64,000 bases of DNA from Burhinus oedicnemus (Eukaryota > Chordata > Aves > Charadriiformes > Burhinidae): NCBI GenBank assembly GCA_008921705.1, contig VFFE01007257.1, positions 3,534,858 through 3,598,857 on the forward strand, in the 5' to 3' direction. Shown here piece by piece: positions 24,970-34,600 of this stretch. The notes under the pieces are model-generated. The model searched no databases. It saw only the letters and a program-made list of their open reading frames with translations, and was not told the DNA's origin. The position numbers and the translations under genes are program-made. How positions within the stretch are numbered: the stretch's first letter is position 1; every line of letters begins with the position of its first letter.

Positions 24970-25031
24970 GTTCACAAGTGATAATAAACTACAAAAATAT
25001 TAACTGTACAGTAAGTATCCATGTATAATGC
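24969..25031 (+). repeat. 63-bp direct repeat, right copy
   Basis: Second copy of 20868-20930, 61 of 63 bases identical, directly adjoining the 5' end of the retroviral block. After 25031 the two flanks no longer match, which puts the left boundary of the insertion at 20930/20931. Both differences are C in the left copy and T here. Confidence 0.95.
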
Positions 25032-25465
25032 CAAACTAATAAAATGCAATAATTATAGATGGTGTGAGATGTAGGAGCTCTTAGTCTTCCTTGTAAAAGT
25101 AGAGTTGTAATAGAAAGAGAAGGAAGCTTTTGCAAAGACTGTAAAATTTTTTTTGTTTCCTCTACAGTACTAGAGAAGCCCATTGATGAGTCAGAGGGGT
25201 AAACATGTATGAAACTGTACAATGTCCCTAAGGATATCAAGTCATTCTGTTCTTCATGACTTCTTTTTCTCCCACCATTTTATCTTTCTTTCTGATATTG
25301 AGGGAGTTTATTCCTGTTTTTAAATATTCTTATGATCTAAGTGCCTTGAGGTAATGCTAAGAACATATGGTATTCAGTTTTGCTTGGAGATGTATTTAAC
25401 ATTACTGAATGTACACCTGAGGTGTATTTGATTCTATTTCCATGTATAATGGAAGGAACTGGTTG
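25032..25465. other. Short gene-free stretch
   Basis: Continues the host sequence interrupted by the retroviral block. No gene, LTR or classified repeat recognised. Confidence 0.5.
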
Positions 25466-25985
25466 ATATCTTGAAGCCCCTTGCTGTCAGTGCTTTAAGA
25501 GCACTAATAGGCCTTAATGGCCCTGAACAACCAAACTGGCCATGGGCCCAGAGGCTCCACTTAAGCTCAGCCCTGGGCTATCAATTCCTGCCTGAGCTAT
25601 TCTGAGAAGCACTAGGCTTTAGATGGGCCCTGGTAATGTCTGTATCTGGCTATGGACCCTGTTGAACCAGACTCTGACCTGCACACTGTCTTCCTGGCTT
25701 GATCTGGGACCTGTCTCACGACTATGGATCTGTCTGGTGATCACTGGGCTGTATCTCACCTGGTTACTATCACTGGACCCAATCGTCACCTGCAGATTGA
25801 CTTCTCAACTTGACCTCAGGCCTGCCTTGTCAGAACAAACTTGCCTGAGACTTGGAATCTGGGAAAGTCCAAGTGGCCATTCTCAGGTCAGCCCTGCTCA
25901 CCTTGCTTTTGGAGGTGGCCTGAGTGGTAAGGCCCCTTGCCTACTGGCTGTGTCATTGATTCCTATTTAGTAGGGAGCCCTTCCT
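25466..25985 (+). mobile_element. GC-rich dispersed repeat, copy B (unclassified)
   Basis: Second copy of the GC-rich family seen inverted at 12805-13375. Shared landmarks in order are a CTTTAAGAG / TAAT / GGCC block, then CCATGGGCC at 25540, GGCTC, TTAAGCTCA and CCCTGG. A long CT/GA-rich part with recurring GACCTG- and CTGG-containing words follows. The edges are compositional rather than defined by target duplications. The 115-codon plus-strand frame is a by-product of low stop-codon density and has no domain. Class of element unknown. Confidence 0.55.
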
Positions 25986-27898
25986 GATCACTGAAACAGT
26001 TTCAGTCAAGAGGCAAAATGCAAAATCAGACTGTTCTATACTTGCATCTTGTATTCTGCAGTTCTTATACCACTTCTGTAACTCCCAAGTCTCTGTACCA
26101 GGTTCCAGTATTGGTTGACCATCTATGTCTGCATAATTTTGGAGAAACTGGAAGGCAAAGGAGATTAACCCAACATGCTTCTGAATCATCCAAAAAGATC
26201 ATTTCCCAATTCTGCTTAAACTTAGTGACCTGGCAGATAGAGCCCTAAATAGACCAAATGAAACATGATGGACAGTCTGAAATTTGTGTACCTTTTTCAC
26301 TCCTCTTTTCAGCAGATGATTAGAAAACTGCATTGTAAACTGCACAGATTTTTTTATTATTATTTTTTTTTAAAGTTTAAGTTTATTTTTCATAAATAAA
26401 GACAATCATCTGAACAGTAGGTTTACATGGCTGCTGGGTCAACTGTTCAACTTCACCAGGTAGATGGGTAGAGAATACTGCCTCTAAACTATGTAGACAG
26501 TACTAATTATTCTCTTCCAACTCAGCTTCTAGTACAAGACAGTAAAGAACTGTGACTGCTTAAATATTCAGAAGACTGAAGAAAGAATACCAGTATGGCA
26601 ATGCCTGTAAGGAAAGTGGTTTGTGAATGCTGTAGACTTCATTTGAGGAACCGGCATTTATACATATGAGATAATAAGAGTTCAAAAATAAAGTATTACA
26701 TATTGGAACTGCCCAAACAAGAATGTGTTTGTTATCATTTTCTTGATTATTTCTAGATGTCAGAAACTCATTGTCCATCAATTTTTTAGTCAGAAATCAA
26801 CTTGGTGTCTGTTCTAAATGCATAAAATAAGCGATGAAAGTACTTCCTGTTTGAAAGTTTTTTTTCATAGCGTATCTCCATAGCATACTCGTCAGACCAA
26901 AGAACTGACGTGAAAAATCTATCTGCAGAAGATACAGAAACATAAAGTGCTGCTAACTACAAAGATCCCCAGTAAAATAAGTACTGGAGATTTGGCAACA
27001 GTTGCCTGTTTCACTATGGAGAACTGCAATGGAACAAACCAGGAGATTAAAACAACCAAGTGGGAGCACACACAAATCTGACATTGCTGACTCCTCCTCT
27101 TGGATGAATACAAATTGATTTGGAACCACATGAAAAACTGGGATAGGTAAAGCGATGAATGAGTGACAGGAGAATCATCCCTGTGGAGGAAGGATGAGTT
27201 TGGCAGGCTGCGTACTTCAATTTCCTCGTATTCTAACAAATTCAGGTTGTGTTGCTCTGAGTGACAATGTGCACAGATGTGTAGCTTTGAAAATTAACAG
27301 TGTACGAAGAACTGTGAAGTTCAAGTTGAAAGCTTAGAATATTTTGATGTTGCAGTTCACCTTGTCACATGAAGCATCTCCGAAATCTTCAGCAGTGCTT
27401 GATGTATTATAAAAATTTATCTGGAAAAATCAAATTTTAGTCTTGCTACTGCTCTGATGCAAGAAAGCTTATTACAGTCAAAAAAAGACGTATCTGTGAA
27501 ATAGTGGCACATTAAATATGATTTTTGAGATACAAAAAGCTATGAGAAAAAAAGATTGTTAGGATGCAATGTATGAATGATTTCTTTCTCTTTTACTTAT
27601 GAAGTCCCAAGGCAGAGGTTGTTAAGACTTAGTTTGTAACTGAACTTCCTTTCTCAAATGCAGCACTTACGAACATTTGTTCAACTCAAACTCAATAAAT
27701 ATATCATAATTGGTATTTACAAACTTGATTATTCATATTCCTACAATCTCAACTTACCTAATTATCATATGAATGCTTTCAAGTCCTTACAGAACATCTC
27801 CAAGCAGTATAAAAAGCAGTGAGTACCTCTCAGCGGTCATAAGCTGCAAAACCTCCTATGACCAATCTCTAAGCTATCTCTTTAGAGAGGGGAAAGGG
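25986..27898. other. Gene-free sequence
   Basis: No gene or mobile element recognised. Contains a short T-rich run near 26350. Open frames reach about 106 codons on the minus strand without motifs. Confidence 0.5.
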
Positions 27899-29550
27899 AG
27901 AATGGTTTAGGTTGGATGGGACCTTAAAGATCATCTAGTTCCAATGCCCCTACCATGGGTAAGAACACCTCCCACTAGACCTGGTTGCTCAAAGCCCCAT
28001 CCAACCTGGCCTTGAACACCTCCAGGGATGGGGCCTCCACAACTTCCCTGGGCAACCTGTTCCACTGCCTCACCACTCTCAGAGTGAAAAATTTCTTCCT
28101 GAGATCTAATCTAAATCTCCCCTTTTCAAGTTTGAAGCCATTACTCCTCGTCCTACCACTACATGACCTTGTAAAAAGTCCCTCTCCAGCTTTCTCTAGG
28201 CCCCCTTTAGGTACTGGAAGGCTGCTATAATGTCTCTCCAGAGCCTTCTCTTCTCCGGGCTGAACAGCCCCAACTCTCTCAGCCTCTCCTTATAGTAGAG
28301 GTGCTCTAACACTCTGATTATCTTCATGGCCCTCCTCTGGACCCGCTCCAAAAGGTCCATGTCCTTCTTATGTTGGTGGCTCCAGAGCTGGACACAGTAT
28401 TCCAGGTGGGTGTCTCACCAGAGCGGAGCAGAGGGGCAGAATCACCTCCCTCAACCTGCTGGCCATGCTTCTTTCTTTGGCCTTCTGAGCTGCGAATGCG
28501 CACTGCCAGCTTATGTTGAGCTTCTCTTCCTCCAACACCTCCAAGTCCCTCTCCTCAGGGATGCTCTCAATCCATTCTCCACCCAGCCTGTATTTGTGCA
28601 TAGGATTGCCCTGACCCACGTGCAGGACCTTGCACTTGGCCTTGTTGAACTTCATGAGGTTTGCTTGGGCCCACCTCTCCAGCCTGTCCAGGTCCCTCTG
28701 GATGGCATCCCTTCCCTCCAGCATGTCAACCTCTCCACACAGCTTGGTGTTGTCGACAAACTTGCTGAGGGTACACTCAGTCCCTACATCCATATCACCA
28801 ACAAAGATGTTAAATAGTACCAGTCCCAGTACAAACCCCTGAGGAATACCACTTGTCACTGCATGCCACTTGGACATCAACCTGTTGACCGCAACTCTTT
28901 GAGTGTGGCCATCCAGCCAATTCCTTATCCACCAAGTGGTCCATCCATCAAATCCACATTTTTCCAATTTAGAGACAAGGATATCATGCGGGACAGTGTC
29001 AAATGCCTTGCACAAAACCAGGTATATGATGGCAGTTGCTCTCCACTTATCCACCAATGCTGTAACCTCGTTGTAGAAGGCCACCAAGTTTGTCAGGCAC
29101 GATTTGCCCTTAGCAAAGCCACGCTGGCTGTTACCAATCACCTCCTTATTTTCCATGTGACTTAGCAGGGTTTCCAGGCGGATCTGCTCTGTGATCTTGC
29201 CAGGCATAGAGGTGAGATTGACTGGCCTGTAGTTCCCCGAGTCAGCTTTTTTACCCTTTTTGAAAACTGGGATTATGTTCCCGCTTTTCCTGTCAGCGGG
29301 AGCTCCACCAGACCACCACGACTTCTCAAATATGATGGATAGTGGCTTGGCAACTATATCCGCCAGTTCTCTCAGGACCCGTGGACGAATCTCATCAGGT
29401 CCCATGGACTTGTGCACATTCAGGTTCCTCAGCTGGTCTCGGACCTTGTCTTCTACAGTGGGTGGTACCTCATTCTCCCAGTCCCTGCCTTTACCTCCTG
29501 CAACTTGCACGGTGTGGTCAAAGCTTTTACCAGTGAAGAGGATGATACAG
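27899..29550 (-). mobile_element. CR1 LINE, 5'-truncated copy 2
   Basis: Read on the minus strand it starts in the linker before the RT (an FTGKSFD segment, where intact CR1 has an FFASVFT-like motif), runs through RT fingers, palm and C-terminal region, and ends in the standard CR1 3' UTR (AACTAGATGATCTTTAAGGT and onward). It stops at ACCATTCT, with no complete ATTCTATG octamer, unlike the other recent copies here. Its long open frame suggests it is younger than the other CR1 copies in this window. The part after 28368 is frameshifted. Confidence 0.94.
28368..29510 (-). pseudogene. CR1 ORF2 reverse transcriptase, 380 open codons
   Basis: The frame contains the pre-RT linker ([19 protein letters not shown]), RT fingers ([20 protein letters not shown]), the [14 protein letters not shown] motif, motif [12 protein letters not shown] and motif C, in normal CR1 order. 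Two catalytic aspartates are lost: motif A reads YLVLCKAF instead of YLDLCKAF (valine codon at 29016-29018), and motif C reads FVDN instead of FADD (28749-28760). The RT would be inactive even where the frame is open. The endonuclease is missing. The reading ends at 28368 at the same CR1 position where copy 1 also breaks. Confidence 0.93.
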
Positions 29551-29939
29551 TTTTAAAAAACCTTTCCCCATGGCTAGGTTACTCCATCTCTCAGACACCA
29601 CTGGATCTTACTTTTTATGACCTGATGTTGACTATCAAAGAAAGTCAACAGACCTTGTATAACAATGCCTATGTTTTCACTTCTTGTTCATAGATGCGTA
29701 GCAACTCCAGAAGAAATGGAGAGACGTGAGAATGACTGTAGAATGAGCAGGAAAATCAAACTTTTTTCTTGTAACTTTGTCATCATTTTACAGTTTTTCC
29801 ATTTGAACTCTGGTAAATTGTGTATAAAATCACAATAAGGAAGGCCAAAAAAAGGTTTGAAGAGCAACTTGCTTAAGGCATAAAAGCTAATAATAAAAGC
29901 TTTTTCAAACACAGAGTTGGTAGGGCTGACAGATGATCA
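29551..29939. other. Spacer between two CR1 copies of different age
   Basis: No gene seen. The ancient CR1 to the right may begin slightly inside this interval, since its 5' edge is diffuse. Confidence 0.45.
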
Positions 29940-31672
29940 AGGAATGAAAACAGAACTCAAGGCAGGTTAAGGCCACAAGAGAAAAGCTGAACGGACTCTT
30001 TCCATCAGTGCTTACTATGAAGGAGGTTAGAGAGATTCTTGACATCACGGCCATTCTTCAAAAATTGAGTTCTGGATTTGCCTCAATTTGAAGTGTCAAT
30101 AAAAGAGGTTTCAGGGAAAAAAAGGGATTATAAAGTCATCAAAAATTGACAGTACAAGAAACTATTCACCTAAACATTCTACAGAAATTAAATATGAAAC
30201 TGTTGAACTCCTAGCATGATGTGTTATCTACCAGCTAAATCACCTTCAAATACTGAACAGAAGGTGGTAAGTGCAACATCTATTTTTAAAACGGGACCCA
30301 GGATGACTTCATGAGCACAGATGAGCAAGTCTGACCTCTACACTAAGTAAATTTGTAGGAATCTGAATAAAGAACAAAATTCTAAGCAAATGGATAAATA
30401 CAATATATTGGCATAGAGTGAACCCAGCTTTATTGATCTATTTGATTCCCTGAAGGGACTGCAGGGCCAGGTACACAAGGGTAATCCAGACGATTATGTT
30501 CTAAGTTTTTTTTAACAAGATCCTTTTCCAGAGGCTCAGCAAAGAACAGATATGGCAAACAATAAAGGAAAAGTTTCTCTTAAGGACTACTGACAGTTTA
30601 AAAGATGGGATAGAATGGATAAGAAGAAAGACTTATCATAATAGGAAAGGTACCAATGAGATTAACAGAAGGATTTATGCTGAGACATATGCTATTCAAC
30701 ATACGTGACCCAGAAGAAGAGAATGATGAGGTAAAAAAAGTTTGCAGAATCTACAGAATTATTCAGGATAATGAAATACAACCATTATAAGAAAAGCTAT
30801 TGAAGAACTTCACAATACTAAGGGTAATAAAGTAACAAATTAAATTAAACAATGATAAATGCAAATAAATGCCAATGGAAAAGACTAAGCATCAGTGTAT
30901 ACATACATATATATATACACATGCTAGCTAATTTCACTCAGGAGACAGAACTTCATTTCACTTTGGATTGTTCTTTGAATATGTTCAAATCGGAACAGAA
31001 TTGTTAAAAAAAGGTAAGCAGAACATTAAAAATTACTCAAAAGAAAAAACACTACTATGTCACTACATAAATTAGTCATTATCCAACAATTTTGTTCACT
31101 TCAGCTTAAAATATAAAGTAAAACCAAAAAAAGGTATAGAGAGGCTGACATTACTGATAACAGCTATGAGACAGCATCTATACAAGAAATTAAATAGAGA
31201 AGTGAGACTAAACCCCTTCATATGGGAAAATAAATCCTCCAAAGGGACTGTGATAAAGATTTATGACAACATGGGTATTTTGAAATATCTATCATAATAC
31301 AAATGATTGAAGGAGTACTCACTAAATTCCTAAGGAGCAAAAATATATCGCACAACAAAATTTAAAGAAAAAAAGAGTATTTTTTCATGCAGTCAGAATT
31401 ATGGAAGTCATTGCCAAAGGTACAATGGAAAGCGAAAGTAAAACAGAGTTTAAAAAAAGATTATTCTAATTTACCATAGGTTCATCATCTGTTATGAAGC
31501 ACAATGGTTCTGAAGCTACCACCAGTTGTAGAGGTATTTAAACGCAGGACATTTAGACATTACAGGCCTACATAAAAGGAAAGATCATATTTCATCTGCC
31601 CTGTGCTGTAGATGTGCTACTGGCCAGAAGTGCAAACAGGATACTAAATGAAACAGACCTCTGGTTTGACAG
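29940..31672 (+). mobile_element. Ancient CR1 relic A (reptile/amniote-type CR1)
   Basis: Nucleotide blocks follow the CR1 ORF2 order of the old amniote subfamilies. There is an AAGCTGAACG...TTTCCATCAG segment before the RT, a GGAGGTTAGAGAGATTC block, AAAACGGGACCCAGG (fingers), AGAGGCTCAGCAAAG and ACAGTTTAAAAGATGGGATA (palm), and TTTGCAGAATCTACAGAATT at 30741-30767, a decayed FADD box. Near the end come GGAAGTCATTGCCAAAGGTA and a terminal block ending CTCTGGTTTGACAG, matching the 3' end of CR1 elements common in turtles and crocodiles. No reading frame survives. It differs clearly from the avian CR1 copies with ATTCTATG tails and must be far older. Confidence 0.78.
30897..30922. repeat. TA/CA microsatellite within ancient CR1
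   Basis: A short GTATACATACATATATATATACAC-type tract, grown inside the decayed CR1 relic. Interrupted simple repeat only. Confidence 0.75.
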
Positions 31673-34600
31673 TCTTATTTTTGTATTCCTAAAAGCCAGC
31701 AGATATTAATACCACCTCTGAAGTCCATTCACATATACAACTAACTTTAATTTGGATTGACGGTTTTGTGATTGTCTTACAGGAGTAGGAAGCAAACATT
31801 AAAACATTAAAAATCCTATTCCAATTGCTCCTTGTCTTAGTAAGGAAATGTCCTCTCTCTTCCTCTTAGCAGGATACAAGATTTGCCTGCCCCTGCCTGT
31901 TTTCTCAAGCTTGGAAGTTCTTTACAAACTATTAATTTGGTGGTATGTAAGTGGAAAGTCACACTCTGTACCTTCATCTACATAAAGGACTCCAAACTTT
32001 CAGATTGCTAGTAGAGTATTAAGCAGCCACCATTATGTTTGGGAAAAATAAAATCTAATCATACATGGATAAAGATAGTTACTTTTCTTTGCATTTTTCA
32101 GTGATTTGATAGCGTTGGACCAGAAGTAGTAACTGTAATTAGTTACGTTTTCCACAAAAGGGAACTGCAAATCAGAAAAACACAGCTATCAAAACCTTCT
32201 CAGGATGGTTATCAATTTGTTATTGAATAGAAATTTGACAGTTCCCTCAGTGCCAAGGTGTACACGACTGAGTTACTGAAATTACAGAATATGTGTTTGC
32301 AAGGATACAACCAAGCTGTTTGTTCCATTCTGGATGTGAATCCTCACTCTAGAATTCTTTGAAGTGCAATTAGCGAATAACATGCACACCGCAGGGAAAG
32401 TCAGTGGGGTTTTGCCACTGATTTCTTTTGGGCCAACATTCTTTGTGTTTTGCAAACATTGGCCTTCCATACTCCAGAAGCAGTTTTTATGCAGTACTTG
32501 TGTTTTGCAAAGCTATTTATTAATTTCTGTATTATTTTGAGGTTTTTCCCCCCCTATAAAGTGCATTTATGCCTCGTTATCTTCAATTGACATTTGGCTT
32601 TGCTAAAGTTCCCTTCCCTTTTGCTGTATCTAGACTATATACAGGGAAATGTTAAAGATTTTTCTTCAAATTACGGTTCTCTAACTCTTTTGATTGCCCT
32701 CTGGGTTTCACTACAATCACTGGCATCTGAGCACAAAATCATACTGCTGAGTAAAACATGGTGGATTCCTCATAAAAGAATTCTTGATTACATTTCTTTT
32801 ACATATTTATTTATATGTCAGATAGATGATGAGGAACGGCACGCCAGTCAGTGAGCTACATTCTGATTGGCAGGTGATATCCCCGTACCACTGAGCAGCA
32901 CCTGTGCCTACACAATGTTTACAACAAATCAAGCCTTCGATGAAAATTAATTACCCAACCTAAGCCTCAGAAAGGCCAAGTGACACTGATTGGGAAATCA
33001 AAGCAATAGCTGAAATGTTACCTGCTCCGTTCTCTAAAGGCACACTGTCTTCTCATTATTGCGTTTTGCAGTTTTAGGAGAGTTAGCCGTATTTCACACG
33101 TATTTCTTCAGCTGCAAAGTATGAGTTGTATGTGGGAAAATTTGCACATCACAACTTTGCGGTACAACTGTTTAATACTGTTTGTTTACTGCTATTCACA
33201 GAATAGGGTTAAATGATTTTAGACATTGATTTTTGAAGCAAATCATATTACATTATGCCAGCAATCCACTTCTATCTTCCTAAAACTCAATACAAATTGG
33301 GTCACTTCCACCGACAGACATCTGAATATACATTCTTTATACTAGAGGCAACTCATTTAGTTATGATTGTATCACCCACTGAACACCAGCATTTCAGATC
33401 ACATTCAAATACAGCAGCATTTCCTGATTTTTCTTGGCCCCTTAGGAGATGATGGAAACAAAAAGCAAACAGAGTTCAGAAAATATGCAAGAAAACATAG
33501 AGGTTTTACAGTTACGGACAAATTCCTTTGACTTAGGTGGATACACAGTAACAAAAAACTCAGAAAACTTTTGATCGTTTTAGGCAATCCAGCCCACAAC
33601 TCTGTACGCATATTGTCTTTTTAAAGTCCTTTTCATTTTCTTAGTAAGCATACAGTACTGCAAGACACTGCACAGATACTAGATTCCACACATTGTTGAT
33701 CTGATCCTGCAACTACTTCCATATCTAAACCACTTCAGTAAAAAACCATTTAAATCTACCAAATTTCTTTGCAAGATAAGACTGTGTAGAACACAATCCT
33801 GTTCACTAGAAATCTCCATCACTTCTTATATACCTATCACATTTTAAAATAAAACACATTTTTCAAAATTTTAATGAAATACTTAGTTTTTAAAATAAAT
33901 AATACCAGTATGATAGGGTGTGGTATTTTTAAACACAATTTTAATGACCATAATAATTAGTCTTTCTGTTTTAATGTTTTGACAATACATTTCATGCTAT
34001 TCAGTCAAGATTTTTATAGAAATTTCCAATCCTTGCAAAGCTTATCGTACTGAAAAGTTAGGGGGCAGAGGAAGGTCTAAATTATCGGAAAAGAACAGAA
34101 TATAAAAATACCATAATACATGCAGTTCAAATGAAATCTTGACAGCTGCTATTCACAAATATTGCTGACATGGTTTATATTATATTAAAATTCAGAATTA
34201 CTGCATTTTCATCAGTTTCTCATTTCACAGCTGGCATTTCATGTTGTCAGCATCCTGTGATTTACAAGGCTGTATGCAGTGTAAAAATGTTGTTTTAAAT
34301 GGACAATTTCATAAGCATGTTTACTAATTGATATGCTGTGGCAACTTAAAATGTAAACATACTGTGTGTTCCAAAAGCCAGAGTGCTTTACAGAAGAAAA
34401 AGAGCTGAACCTAATAGCTTCAGTTTCATTAAACTTTTATAGAAGTCACTAGAAAACAAACATTTCTATGCAAATTTTAAAAGAATGGCTTAATTTGTGA
34501 AGTTACTTTTGCAATGTCAAAAATGCAATGTAAAATACATAAAAAATGGTATTGATACTCATTACTAGAAGATATAGAAGCTGTTAACCAGGCAGACCAT

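Noticed and set aside
25623..25970. 115-codon plus-strand frame in the GC-rich block
   Set aside because: Lies wholly within the dispersed GC-rich repeat copy B; leucine/serine-rich low-complexity sequence caused by few stop codons at high GC.
28326..28817. 163-codon plus-strand frame over CR1 copy 2
   Set aside because: Antisense shadow of CR1 ORF2, as the minus strand holds the RT motifs.
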